Of a DNA stretch of 64,000 bases, positions 34,001 through 45,364 are shown piece by piece. A program made the translations under genes and the position numbers. Position 1 is the stretch's first letter. Every line of letters starts with the position of its first letter. The stretch comes from Isoperla grammatica (Eukaryota; Arthropoda; Insecta; Plecoptera; Perlodidae), in the NCBI GenBank assembly GCA_945910005.1, contig OX246739.1:11630292-11694291 (forward strand), given 5' to 3'. A model generated the notes under the pieces. That model saw nothing but the letters and a program-made list of their open reading frames with translations, made no database searches and was not told the origin of the DNA.

Positions 34001-37000
34001 CTCAATGGATCGTTGTAGAAATCCGTGAACGGCAGGAGGGGTTTCCGGGAGTCGAGGACGTGGATCCCGAGCTCCGTCCCCAGAGGGTCCTCGTGAATGG
34101 TCTGTCTCGGCGTCTTGGCGATTCCCACGGCGCCACCGAACGTGTCGTCAACGTACGCAGTCATGTCTTCGTGCCGCAACTCTGGAGCGTCTAGTTCCCC
34201 CGCCAAGAGACTTGCGTAGTAGGCCACCTGCCAAAGATCAACAACAGTATCTTATTAGGTGGTCTTAGCCAGAGTCCAAAAATAATCTGCAGAATATTTG
34301 ATTTATTTAAATAATAAAATACCAGGCCTACAACTATTACAAGTATGATTACGTATTTATACAGTACAATGTATTATTTGTTGTTTTATGAGGTACGTAC
34401 TCGACAGCTGGGTCATGAATACGACGTCAGCCCTGACGGGATATTACAAGTACAGTAAAAGCTTTAACGAGATTGAGATGTTACATAATGTAGCCCTCAC
34501 CTTTTAACCACTGCTATGGTAAACAGCCTAGGATATGCCTCAATGAACTTGACTACTTATGTTCTTACTTATTTATGTTATGTAAACTAAAATCAATGCT
34601 GCAAATATTTGTGTGCTTAAAATGGCTCTCTTGAGGTCCCCTCCTTCGAAAGTAACTATCCGTTGAGGCCTGAGGGATTTACGGTTTCCAAAATTCAATG
34701 GACAAATTCTATACAAGTATGTAAATATTTGTACATGGATTGTCTTTAATTCATGTAGACAACTGGTACTATGGTGGCACTGTCTACATCAAACTTTGCT
34801 GACAAAAGAAACAAAATATTATCAACCCCATTCACAGCCACCTGGATTAAGACGAGTTCCTACGAACTTCTTAAAATTCTTGGACTCGCATTAGCCACAC
34901 AACTGTATAAGAAACCTGAACGGAATGATATAACCAATTCGGAACCATTTCAGGTTGCTCGATGATTTATAGCGCATTGAGACATGACCATGGATCACTC
35001 AAAGAGCTCTCGATCGTTCAAGCTCTAAGCTTTCACCATTATCGACCAAATATCTAACCAATTGCAGTGCTTGTCCGGCGAGACCAGGATGGTTGGGAAC
35101 AATTATCTAACCCACTGGCATCAAACTTAAACTTATATACGTAATTAGAATTACCTTCATAAGCTTTGTTGGTTCTGTGATTGCCTCCTCCTCTTGTATG
35201 CAATATTCTCGAGTGAAATGGCCCGATATGACTTTGAGAGTTATTAGTTGTTGTAGACTTTGCACCAATGTCCTCAACTGATGACGACTGTGTTTCGCCC
35301 AAACCCGAGCGAGCTTGGCTTGATAGGCGATGGGCAGTTGGGCAGCTGCCTTACAAATCTTAGGTAATGCCAATTCCAAGTATTCTGACATTCCTAGCAT
35401 TGGTATTTCCAAGATAATAACAAAAACGTTGAGAAGGTCGTCCAAGTTTTCCCGCCTCGAACCTCCGTAGACCCGAAGATCAAACTCTATGCAACCAGCG
35501 AGCGTCATCAACGCATGAACAAATGGACTCTCGATCTGGGAACAGCTCGGTAGTTCAAATAGCGCTTTATATGCTCGCCGTAAAGACAATATATCCACAT
35601 GTATATCCGAAGATGATTTATAAGCCTTTCTTTCTTTCTCCCCTGATCCTAGTGAACATTCACCAGTTTCTAAACTATCTTCATCTTTATCCATGTCACC
35701 TTCCATCATTCGTACATCTTCTTTTTTTATGTTTTTTAAATCTTTAGGAGCTTTGTCCAACATTGCATCAATAGGAGAGTCTGGATGTTGCTTCAAAAAG
35801 CTGAGACTCAAGGAATCAACACTTGAGTAAACCTCACCCAGAGTGCGTATCAATAGAGAGTATGAACCTTCATTTTTACAAACTTCAAGAATATTTAGTA
35901 GTTTCTCCTCTGTTAAAAAAGGAACTGCTTTACCTAAAGGAAAATAACATTGGTTAGTATTATGTATCATGACTATAAATAATAATCCCCAATAACCCCT
36001 GTCCCTATCAAATGAAAATTGTTTACGAAATTGATAATGATTGAAGATATCACTCCATGTTAATTGGCCTAGCCTACTCTGGAGTTGTAGGCCTACACAT
36101 CTAGTAAATGTGGCCAACGTTAGCCTGAGTCAATGTGACTGAATATATCTAAACTAAGGTTGCCGTTTTCACGACATTCAGAGTGAAAAGGGGATCAACG
36201 GACTTTTCTAGTTCATTACTGTCATTTTTTAAATCAATTTGAATCTGCACAGGCTTATGCATTTAAATGAAATCGATACTTCCATTATCGATTTTTAAAA
36301 TCAATTTTTTTTCTTTGACATATTTTGATAAGCATTTAGCAGAGAAAAATTGTATCAATGTTAGGATTTGTGATTTGGTGAGATTATCAAACATATGATT
36401 TAGCATAAAGAAACGCTCAAATTAATTTTAAAATGTCTCTCAGAAGTTCTTGGAACAGCCTACCGACCACCCTTAAAGACTGTCCAGTAAGCCAATTCCC
36501 TTCCCTGTGTAAAGAGCACATGTGGCAAACCTATGACACGTAACGTGTTAGCTTTGTGTTTTAGCAGGGCTCTTTGCGGTACAAGATTTCCTATGATTTT
36601 AAGTGTTTTAGCATGGGCTGGCACTGGCAGTCATGTGATATTTACGAGGGTTACATTCATAATAAATGGCTGAGTGGATTGAGCAATGTCAAACAAATAA
36701 ATGGCAAGAACGAGAAGCCTACATAATCTTACAGAATATGATTAGGTTGATCAGCCCTCTATCAAGAGATAGACTACATATATATCTACCTTGTGCAGAG
36801 GTTGCTGTTGATGTGGGTGATTGAGAGCTTTTTGGACATTCTTCTTGGACATCCATCGCAGTAACAGTGCTGGATGAGTTGGAGCCAAGTCTCGATCCAC
36901 CATCGGCGACTGACCGTCCGTTTTCATTGTTTTTGACCGATAAATCAGACTGAGTCCTTGCAACTTTTTTGGGTTGAGCATCACACAATTGAGCTTCAGT

Positions 37001-38878
37001 AGAAAACAAATGAATTGCCTGTGCAGCTGCTTGATCTGGAGTCAGATTCACTAGCTGAAAATAAAACACAGACAAATTAGTAATTGAGTGCATTTAAATA
37101 CTGCTTAATGCTTATACCAGTAGGGTAGTTAACACCAGTTTTAATATCCAAGAAGGAAACTGAATGCTCTTAAAACAGGCCTTGTTGAATCAAATATCAA
37201 CTCTAGCTAGTATATTCCTGCTTTCAATGTAGAAGGTGCAGGGATTAAACATGAGTTTGGTTTTGGTGTGTTTTTATTACCTTAATTTACCTAATGGAAT
37301 TTACTTAGGGCCTACAACTATCAATATGATGTATGTACTGAAAATGGCATAAACAACACGGAACATAATAAAATATGGTAATGTTTCCTAACTAAACTAA
37401 CCATTAGGCATACGATAAAAGCAACACTGTTACTGAGTTCATAACACTGACACAGGGACTAAAGGAAAATGTGACAACAGGATGTTTGTAGAAAAACACC
37501 TTATCACAGTTAGAAATAGATGGTCAGGTTGGGTTTTATCTCAAGCACACCTCTCCTCGTCGTCTCACCTCTGAGATATACACCAAGTCTTATGAGGAGT
37601 AATATCCGCTCGTTCCGAGAGCGATTCTACCAAGGAATGAGCAAAGAAACAACGTAGACCCAGATAGTTCAGCGGAAATGAATTTCCCAAATATTGCAAC
37701 AAATCACACGTCAATTAGGACGAACGGTAATTTGTACAGTATCGCTGATCGCGTTTTGTACTCACTTTATTTTGTGTGATGTCAGGCAGCTAGGCCAAGA
37801 TCGACCAGATACAATAACCCCCCCTAATCGATTTGCGCTCGAAAGTGACTTTGCCCTAGGTTAGGGGGGGTTATTGTTTTTGGTCGATCTTGGCCTAGCT
37901 GCCTGACATCCCACAAAAAGTGAGTACGAAACGCGATCAGCGATAGGCCTACTGTACAGTTACCGGACGAACGTTCATAGTGAAATCTAAGCACTTCACA
38001 GGTATTTACTAGGGTTGCCATTTGATAATCGATACAGGCCTAGGCCTATTGATCGATACGATTATTTTCCAAAATGATCGATAATCGATTTAGTCTTCCT
38101 GAATCCTACCCGAGATTGTGAATTTACTGGTCGTTACGCCCATGGGCCTACGCAGCCTCGCCCTTCAATCATTTGATCGCTAATGAACCTTCCACCCCAC
38201 ATTTCATTTCAGGGACCCCAGGTTGTAGTTGTAGGCTTACTCGAAGACTTTTCAGAACGTGTTTCAACATCTGCCTACCAACTCCAGAACAAAACAGAAA
38301 AGAGAAAGAAGCATGGATATCCACCAGCACTTTCATCACTTCTATTAGGCCAACAGCAAGGTATGAGACAACAGCAACAACTAACCGATCGGCTGCAGCC
38401 AAAACGTTATGTGATATACAATGTATGCTAGGCCCTAGCCCTGTGAAAACCCATACACTAGCACTAGCCTAAGCCCTAGTCTATGCTAGGTCCATACTGC
38501 ACAATGAGTGCTTAGGGTAGGCCTAGGCATATTAGGAGGCTCCTAAGCTAGGTCTAGGCTAGAGTTCAATATTTATGTAGGGGGCTTAGAGCCTAGGCCC
38601 TAGGCCTAGGTCTAGCTTTACAATCTAGGCCTGGGCCTACTCTTCTCCAGCTAGGCCTATAAGTACTACGCCTATAGCCTAGGTCTAGGCGTAGGCCTAG
38701 GTATAGGCGTAGCCCTAGGACCTAGACATAGACCCTAGGGCCTACTCTTAGGGATAACTTCAAACCTCACCATTCCACTAGATGCACAATACTGGTTATT
38801 GCAACTAGGATTGCCACATCCATCTGTAAGTTGATAGAAGTATCTCTCGATGATCTTCTTAACTGCTGCTCGTTTCAT
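27903..38878 (-). CDS. ube3a: UBE3A (E6-AP) HECT-type E3 ubiquitin ligase, ten coding exons
   Basis: Join (minus): 38878-38771, 37054-36790, 35933-35155, 34227-33739, 33163-33019, 32790-32585, 32033-31866, 31420-31265, 30708-30491, 28023-27903. The sum is 2655 nt, i.e. 884 codons plus TAA, with every phase consistent. Starts [17 protein letters not shown], the equivalent of human isoform 1 (852 aa). AZUL zinc domain with Cys21, 26, 31 and 60; acidic middle; HECT domain from about residue 550 with [30 protein letters not shown]; catalytic Cys852 in [14 protein letters not shown], 33 residues from the end as in the human enzyme; ends KGFGML. Known role: HECT ligase taking ubiquitin from an E2 to Cys, then to substrate, often in association with the proteasome. 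Introns host a hAT MITE and a LINE. The gene appears intact. Confidence 0.96.
28161..30107 (-). mobile_element. 5'-truncated non-LTR retrotransposon (RT + RNase H), in UBE3A intron 9
   Basis: One open frame from the 5' truncation at 30107 to TGA at 28194, about 637 codons, ending in an (AAC)n tail. Reverse transcriptase motifs in order: [32 protein letters not shown]. RNase H has all key residues: [45 protein letters not shown]-like end follows ([17 protein letters not shown]). Target duplication CAGCTGATGT at 28151-28160 and 30108-30117. I/R1/LOA-like superclade inferred from RNase H plus layout. Endonuclease and ORF1 are missing. The frame is unbroken, so the insertion is young. It lies in the same orientation as UBE3A. 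Confidence 0.9.
30491..30708 (-). CDS. ube3a: UBE3A coding exon 9
   Basis: Acceptor ATTTTTTTGCAG, donor CAG|GTAACT (phase 2). [20 protein letters not shown] and [19 protein letters not shown] form the HECT C-lobe. Confidence 0.95.
31265..31420 (-). CDS. ube3a: UBE3A coding exon 8
   Basis: 52-codon exon with no internal stop. Acceptor CAATTTTCTTGTAG, donor [57 protein letters not shown] are near-identical to the family HECT core. Confidence 0.95.
31866..32033 (-). CDS. ube3a: UBE3A coding exon 7
   Basis: Acceptor TTTTCCGTTTAG, donor [22 protein letters not shown] through [11 protein letters not shown]. The sequence is more divergent from vertebrates than other HECT exons, but length and phase fit exactly. 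Confidence 0.93.
32109..32509. mobile_element. non-autonomous hAT element, family H1 copy 2 (UBE3A intron)
   Basis: TIRs TAGTGATGATATCGGGTA / TACCCGATGTCATCACTA. Perfect 8-bp target duplication ATATATAG at 32101-32108 and 32510-32517. 401 bp, subterminal GAGTCG repeats, no transposase. Same family as 26379-26857. Confidence 0.92.
32585..32790 (-). CDS. ube3a: UBE3A coding exon 6
   Basis: Acceptor GTTTTATTTCAG, donor [26 protein letters not shown] and [16 protein letters not shown] form the HECT N-lobe. Confidence 0.95.
33019..33163 (-). CDS. ube3a: UBE3A coding exon 5 (start of HECT)
   Basis: Acceptor CACATCATTTTCAG, donor G|GTAAGA. Encodes [36 protein letters not shown] and FNPDYG. Confidence 0.95.
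33739..34227 (-). CDS. ube3a: UBE3A coding exon 4
   Basis: Acceptor GATCTTTGGCAG, donor GAG|GTAGGT. 163 codons: [45 protein letters not shown]. These are family landmarks just before the HECT domain. Confidence 0.95.
35155..35933 (-). CDS. ube3a: UBE3A coding exon 3
   Basis: Acceptor TTATTTTCCTTTAG, donor AAG|GTAATT. 779 nt. [13 protein letters not shown] and [13 protein letters not shown] match the conserved helical region. An acidic DKDED segment and [12 protein letters not shown] follow. Confidence 0.95.
36430..36675 (+). mobile_element. LINE 3' remnant (family B)
   Basis: [18 protein letters not shown] is typical of the C-terminal end of CR1/RTE-type reverse transcriptase ORFs. It is followed by a 3' UTR containing TTTTAGCATGGGCTGGC and GGCAGTCA, then AATAAATGG. 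Related 3' ends occur at 58600-58800 and 62930-63030. Confidence 0.6.
36790..37054 (-). CDS. ube3a: UBE3A coding exon 2
   Basis: Acceptor TTTTATTTTCAG, donor CAAG|GTAGAT (phase 1). [17 protein letters not shown] completes the zinc site (Cys60). The rest is a low-complexity Ser/Thr-rich linker. Confidence 0.9.
37718..37976. mobile_element. 259-bp palindromic element (hairpin MITE, family 2)
   Basis: Arms of ~105 bp around a short spacer: GTCAGGCAGCTAGGCCAAGA / TCTTGGCCTAGCTGCCTGAC, outer TCGCTGATCGCG / CGCGATCAGCGA, inner ATAACCCCCCCCTAA / TTAGGGGGGGTTAT. Lies in the first UBE3A intron. Confidence 0.85.
38424..38755. repeat. degenerate TAGGCC/CTAG-rich block
   Basis: Dense imperfect hexamers (CTAGGC, GGCCTAGG, TAGGCCTA) over ~330 bp, immediately 3' of the UBE3A start-codon exon. 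Many short overlapping palindromes, no coding potential. Confidence 0.8.
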
Positions 38879-38993
38879 CCTTTCCGCTTCTTCTGACAAT
38901 TTATCAGATTGTGAAGAAGGCCTAGGTCTAGAACTGTGTGACAAGTCTAGATCTAATGATGATTCTTCAGTGGGCCGAGATCCAGAGGAGGCG
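38771..38993 (-). CDS. ube3a: UBE3A exon with start codon and AZUL domain
   Basis: Acceptor TCTTAATTTCAG before 38993, donor ATG|GTGAGG after 38771. ATG at 38878 starts MKRAAV. Upstream in the exon the frame is open ([16 protein letters not shown]), so a longer isoform with an upstream start exon is possible. The AZUL triad Cys lies in [13 protein letters not shown]. Confidence 0.9.
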
Positions 38994-39599
38994 CTGAAAT
39001 TAAGAGAACATTCTTTTTAACTGCACTTAGAAGGTGTTCACGTTTATTCTAGAAGTAAGTAATGACAAAGTTGGGTGACCTAACCCTATTGAAGGCCCCG
39101 AAATCTATCGAGTGCTTGCACAAATTAGTTTCCTACCTAGAGGCTTCACCTTCCTCTGTTCCGCATTCCTTATCCGTTCGGTTCATGAAATATTGGTATC
39201 AAACCACTATAACAATGTTCTCTTATTTGTATTTTAAAGTGAGGCACGTAATGGATTAAAAATGAGCTGCTGCAGCGGCTGCCACTAGAAATGCGTTTTA
39301 TCTACCCTAGGCCTACTAGTAAGCCTAATCACCATTGCCAGAATGCCAGCCTCTTTGATGACAATTTTTGCATGATCAATACGTTTTTACACCGTAATGT
39401 TGGCTACACTGAGAACAACAAACTCTTCTTCTTCTAGCTGCAAATGTCGGCTACATACGGCCAACTATTTCCAAACCATCAAATACAAACAAAGCATGTA
39501 CGAGAAAAGTATAAACTTTGTATAAAATAAATAAAAGTAAATGGAAGGGTGTGTACTGTACAGCTTGGGAAATACCCTATGAAATTCTGTATATCCAGT

Positions 39600-40080
39600 G
39601 TATACATTCCGTAAGTGCATAAATATGGGACAAGGGGTGCTATAAATAGTTTATACTTAGATTCTGGCAATAAACAAATAATGTGTAAGTCATTATTCTA
39701 CCAAGGTATTCGTGACTTCAATAAGCTACCATATAATATCAGAATAGCAGACAGTGTAAATGCGTTTAGGAATAAGGTTATTGAATATTTAAAAAGTAGG
39801 AGAGAGATGTGACTATTTTGCATTTTTGCGTTTTTGTACTAGGCCTACTTAATATTTTGAATTGTCTTTAATTTAATTTTTAACTCTTTATATTTAAAGT
39901 TAATTAATTAGGTATTAGGTTGTGTGACAATGATTTTCAATAATTAGAATATTAGTTAATATCAATGTATGTACATTGTATACCATATCTGAATAGCGCT
40001 TGTGTGATAATGTGTGGTAATGTGTAATGTATCAATGTATGTACCATATCTGAATAGCGCATTGACGCTAAATAAAAGGC

Positions 40081-40125
<45 letters not shown>

Positions 40126-40150
40126 TATTATTATTATTATTATTATTATT
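39600..40150 (+). mobile_element. non-LTR retrotransposon 3' fragment with (ATT)n tail
   Basis: Frame 39615-39812 reads YGTRGAINSLYL, then KSLFYQGIRDFNKLPYNIR, DSVNAFRNKVIEYL and a stop. This is the usual C-terminal end of CR1/jockey-like RT ORFs. A ~270-bp 3' UTR with a partial internal duplication (ATATCTGAATAGCGC twice) leads into AATAAAAGGC and a ~70-bp TTA repeat at 40081-40150. Confidence 0.7.
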
Positions 40151-40388
40151 AAGGTCAACCGGGGCTCGAACCAGGCTCTGCGTTCCGTTTGTGCATGGTT
40201 TGTGCTCGAGAACGCGCGGGGATTTCAAACTGAAATATTGTGTTATTCTTTAGGCTGGTCGTCGCTCGTTTTTGAGCGTCTCTGTATTCCTCCTTCCAAA
40301 ACTGTTGGAGGTACGAAGCAGTGAGGTTCTATTGAAATTTTCGATATTTGCGCCTTGTTACTCAACGGGTGTTCATGGTACAATGGCG

Positions 40389-40835
40389 CAGAGGCGCGTT
40401 CAGAATATTTGGGGCCCTAGGCGCTGAGAAATTTTGGGGCCCTGCAATTCAAATTCAATTCTACAAGCATATTTTTACTGCATTTACATCACAATCACTT
40501 CTTCCTACACTTTGCATTGGCAACCGTGTCAATTTTATTATTAAAGTTACAAGGTTTAAAGTTGAGTCTGTGTCACTCATTGCATTGACAGCATAGCTTT
40601 GCAAGATTCTCAAGTCGCTCTTGCCCCAAAGAGTTTCTTAAATAGCTCTTAGCTCTTCACAGCGTTGAAAACGAGCGTTTTCAAGTAAAAACTTACTGAG
40701 ATAAATAATGAATCGTGTTATCAGAAATCCTCGTTACCCTTTCTTGCGTTAGTTATTTATTTAGGATTTGGGGGCCCCCTAGAGTGAGGGGCCCTAGGCG
40801 CGCGCCTATTGCGCCTAGGCCTAAAATCGCCACTG
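40389..40835. mobile_element. non-autonomous hAT element, family H2
   Basis: Ends CAGAGGCGCGTTC / ATTTTAGG-type CGCCACTG (imperfect TIRs CAGAGGCG / CAGTGGCG). Perfect 8-bp target duplication CAATGGCG at 40381-40388 and 40836-40843. Subterminal GGGGCCCTAGGCGC motifs are present in both halves. 447 bp, non-coding. Confidence 0.85.
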
Positions 40836-43800
40836 CAATGGCGTTCTTATTAATTGTGGGTGGTTATGCTTGGGTTCCATTTGGAATTGAGCCAAGATCA
40901 GCTTCAAACTTGTTAGTAATCTTTTGTCGGCATCTTTGTTTGTTTGTATTGGCCGGGCGTTTTTAGTTTTCGACAGCTTCGCGAATGATACAAGTGAAAT
41001 AAAGCGCGATTTCAGGTATAGTTCTGGACTTCTGGCATAGAAAACTAATTAACACTTATGTGGTTCTGGCGTTGGAAAAGTCGATCCAGTGACCTTCCTT
41101 CTTCATATTATGCTGATGTGGGCGTATTTTTCTCCTGTCTCACTGCGAATTCGTGTTTCGTGTTCCTTCACTCTAACGGACATTTTTTCAGTTGGTTTGG
41201 AGTTTGGACCAGACGACCTGGTTTTCCCAGGACAGTCCTTGTTTTCAGGCCCCTCCCCCGGTGTCCCGAGAGACACCACCCGTGACGGGTAATTGTCCCG
41301 GTTTTCCCTCCCATGATAGATAGTTTTATAAAATGAATCGTGTTATTCATTATGAGATGAGATCTCATTACGAGTCAACATTTCACAAACATATTGTGGA
41401 TACTGTACTGTCTCTCTACTACATCAGATCCACATTTTGTCACAATAAATTAGATACCGGTATTGAGTATGAGTATGACAGTATGATTAGAATTATGAAA
41501 TACACTTATAAATAAAAATGTATTTATTTTGAATAGGAACAGTAGCGTGTGTATACTGTATATTATTCTTTGAATAGTTTGAACTCCTCCTGTCCTGCTT
41601 TAGCCCCAAATGTTTGTACTGTCCCTTCATTAATTAGTTAGGTCAAATTGCTGGTGAACTTTAAAGGTGTAGTTTTGAAACGTTATTGTCATTTCACAAA
41701 CTATTTTCCCACTCTCAACTCATAATAACTAGTACAGTTTATATCCAATGTATTAGGTTAAGGGGAAATAAGTAACTAGACATCTTACCTTGTGACACAA
41801 TCTTTGCTTTTATTTTACTATGCTTCATCTCATACAATCATACATAGACATTATACAGCATTGTAACAATTTGCATATTGTATGCACCAATTTGCTGTGT
41901 CATAAAATTCATAATGTGCCACCACACAGAAAACAAAGAACAGCGTGCCAAATCCCACCTCAAACAAATCAATTGCCTTATAATTACAATTTAGAATGCG
42001 GCAAGTTTGGGCAATTTTTACTGTAGGAAGAGGCAGCTTATTGCACACACTTTAAAACAAACACAGCAAAGTTAAAATTGCACAAAATATAAATGCAATA
42101 TTATATATTTCATTCTCGGTATAGTACGATATTCCTCCATAACTTTATTAATACAAGATTGTATTATTAATTACATTAGGACAGCGGTTGTGTACTACTT
42201 TCGGGTACAAACTAAAAATAATAATGTTCTTGTACCATTTCAGTACTGTTATTGAATATAACGTGACTTGATTTCAATTTACAAATAAATACAGATATAT
42301 TTATATTTAAAATAAATTCTCTTTAAATGCATTAACAAGACTGACATAACTTCATTGAAATCAAAGACCAAAAACCTTACATCCATAACTAGACTGGGAT
42401 ACACCTTTGCCCGTGAGGTAACATACATAATATTATCCCAGAGATGAAGGTTTATCCCAGTTCTGCATCTTTTCTACATCTAGATTATATGCCAATATAA
42501 ATAGTACGAATGACAGAAAGAAGAAAATGGAATAGCTTTTTCGGTTTCCATCAGCATTAGTTTTCCACCTTCTGTCTTTCCCACCACACAACACCATATT
42601 AGTTGTTTATTAGAGAATACAACTCGTTATCTCGTATGTACATAATATAAAATTGCTTGCTGCACCAAAGATTTTTGCTGACAGAAATTGATGGATTTTA
42701 CTACAGTAATTCGTTTTTGAATGTTGATTTAAGTTAGTATTATACTCTTGTGACCAAATGTTGAATGTGACATGGATAATGTAAGCCCTGATCAAGTAAA
42801 CAAATGTTGGATCTGTTCTAGTACGTGGAATACGATCATCTTCAAACTTGAGGACTTTTCTGCTTGAGAAAATTTCAAGCTTATACAATCCACTGTGATC
42901 AAATGTGAGTACGAAATGTCTAGCAATACTCAAAACTAAATTACTATACCATAGTGTCAACTCAAGATATGAGGACCTATCAGCTTGCTGCATTAATCAT
43001 TTGTGATCGAGTGGTAGTTGGGAAAATATATGCAAGCGCACATGTGTTTGCATAGGCATTATCCCAGCGTGTTACTTCTCCTGCTCAATATTTATATTCA
43101 ATAGTTTTCTCTGATTGGTTTGTGTTCTACATGGCATATTAATTAAGGCATTTCATTGCACAATAGGTTTTAACATAAGCTGGTCTTGATACCATATTAT
43201 TATAAAACTATATTCATTATTTACAAAACATACGGAATGCTACAGACCTGTAAGTTCAAGGCATAAAAACATCACATGACCACACACCACTTCTTACTTT
43301 ATCAAAACGCAATTTTATAAAGTAGACTATATGTATTTGTATTTGAAAAATAAATTTTATTCAAATTGACAAGTTGACTTCCTTATAAGTAGTAACTATA
43401 AGTACATGAACCTCCGTACAAATACATTCTCTGCATCATATCACGTACTACTATTCACTGGCAATACCAGATATGCGTAGTAATTCAGTTATCAAGACAC
43501 TTGTATAAAAAAAAATGCACAAACATTCTGCAAATACAGAATACCAATATCTTGGCAATTTTTTGTGTTTGGAACTCATACACCTACTAATGTACAACCA
43601 GCATTACTAAAACATAGAGTTTAGACGGCACAAAACATACTATGTAACTTGGTCACTTTAGAATGGACAGAAGTACAGTTAAACATAAGTTCAAATGCAA
43701 GAGTCATACTCCGTTATTGACATTACACTGTAGCCATTTGCAGAAATTTAATAGATGCTGCTAACACCAATTTTACAATGCTATTATTGTTTAACAAGTT

Positions 43801-44075
43801 GAGCAAAATATGTGTGAACATAAGTTAAAAAGTAAAACTATTGAAATAACACCACTTTGAAGTTAGTAGATTGACAAGTTGTGATATATATATAATATTG
43901 AATTATGGCCAGAAATGATAGTTAAAATTGTCATGATATACTGAAATATGTTCTGACAGTAGTTAAATGTCCATCACACACATCTGAACCCTATTTAATG
44001 GAAATGTGATTTTATATTAGCAAAACCGAAACTTTTGATCCGTCATTGTTTATGAATGGGTCATTTTGCCACTAC

Positions 44076-45364
44076 CAGTGTTGGGTAAGTTCCTTAAAAA
44101 ATGGACCTAGTTCCAGTTCCAGTTCCACGCAAGGAAAAAGGAACTCTTTCCAGTTCCAAGTTCCTCTAAATAAAAAGGAACTGGGGCGTTCCTTAGTTCC
44201 TTTCAAAATGGAACTAAGTTCCTAAATAGTTCCTTTCCGCAAACAACTATTTTTCTTTGGATATTGCCGAGCGGGATACTAACCATCGACTCAATGGTTT
44301 TTATCCTGGTTTATGCACCAAGAATATTGACTAAAAGTAAAAGGTTATTTTATATTGTTAATTCTTAATGCATTACAATTTACATTAATTATTAATAACT
44401 ATTATAATTAATTTAATTCAAGTTTTAAAATTAAATTCAATGCCAAGGGTTCGCAAATAACGCCTAAAATATGGTTGAGATTTGTAGGAATCAAAATGCA
44501 TGTGCTTCTTTCGATGACCTCGAAGCACCGATTACTTTATTAGCTGGTAAACAAAGCAAGAATTTCGCCGAAAAATTTTCTTTGTCGCCGAAAATATCAC
44601 TTTCACCCGGAAAGAAAAATGGTCTGTATTTTTTAAAGGGCAGTATGTTATTGCTACGAACACCAGACATTATAACAAAACGATCGAAAGAGACAGCGAT
44701 GTTGTCACATGCATTTGTCACAAAGAATTGAATAGATAAGTGAACATCGAGATAGCTCCTTGCCCCTAATTAACTTCACCCCCACCCCACTCGGACCACA
44801 TCTTTCATCATCAAAGCCTTCCCGTTTCCAATGAATTCGAATGCAGTTTTGCTGGCGATGCGAATAATTGGTATTAACACCGCCGGGGAATATTGACTGA
44901 AGTGATGGGTTGACAAGTGTTATATTTCATGTTTTGTTTGATTTCGGAATGACAGGCTGAGTCACGGTTGGTAGATAGTAGGGCGGCGACACACTTGGGA
45001 TTAGTCACCGGTTTCGGGTCTTCGACTTGTGCCGGTGTGCGACTAATTGGTGACCCCACGCGGGGGTGGCGTAGCAGGTGGAGGGTTGGGATGGGTAGAC
45101 AAGAATGAAATATTACAAAAAAAGATTTCTCGTTTCTGTCATCTTGTAAGTAAACTATGTTCTGGCGCTTTCGTTCTTCAAGCTTGTACATTCAAGTAAG
45201 AATGAAAGGAACTTATGAAAATAAGTTACAGTTCCTGGAAAATTGGAACTATGGCGTTCCACAGTTCCTGGTTCGAAAAAAGGAACTATGGCGTTCCTTA
45301 GTTCCTTAAAAAGGAACTAGTTCCTAGGAACGGAACTAAAAAAATCCGTTCCTACCCAACATTG
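44076..45364. mobile_element. non-autonomous hAT element, family H3 (1289 bp)
   Basis: TIRs CAGTGTTGGGTA / TACCCAACATTG with one mismatch. Perfect 8-bp target duplication GCCACTAC at 44068-44075 and 45365-45372. Both ends are packed with AGTTCC/GGAACT hexamers, about a dozen on each side, as expected for subterminal transposase binding sites. The interior has no transposase; the small frame 44471-44731 has no recognised domain. Confidence 0.93.

Noticed and set aside
40014..40253. Poly-Leu / poly-Asn frames
   Set aside because: Translations of the TTA/ATT microsatellite at the LINE tail.
44471..44731. 86-codon frame inside the hAT element as a transposase
   Set aside because: No hAT or zinc-finger motif; both strands are open here.
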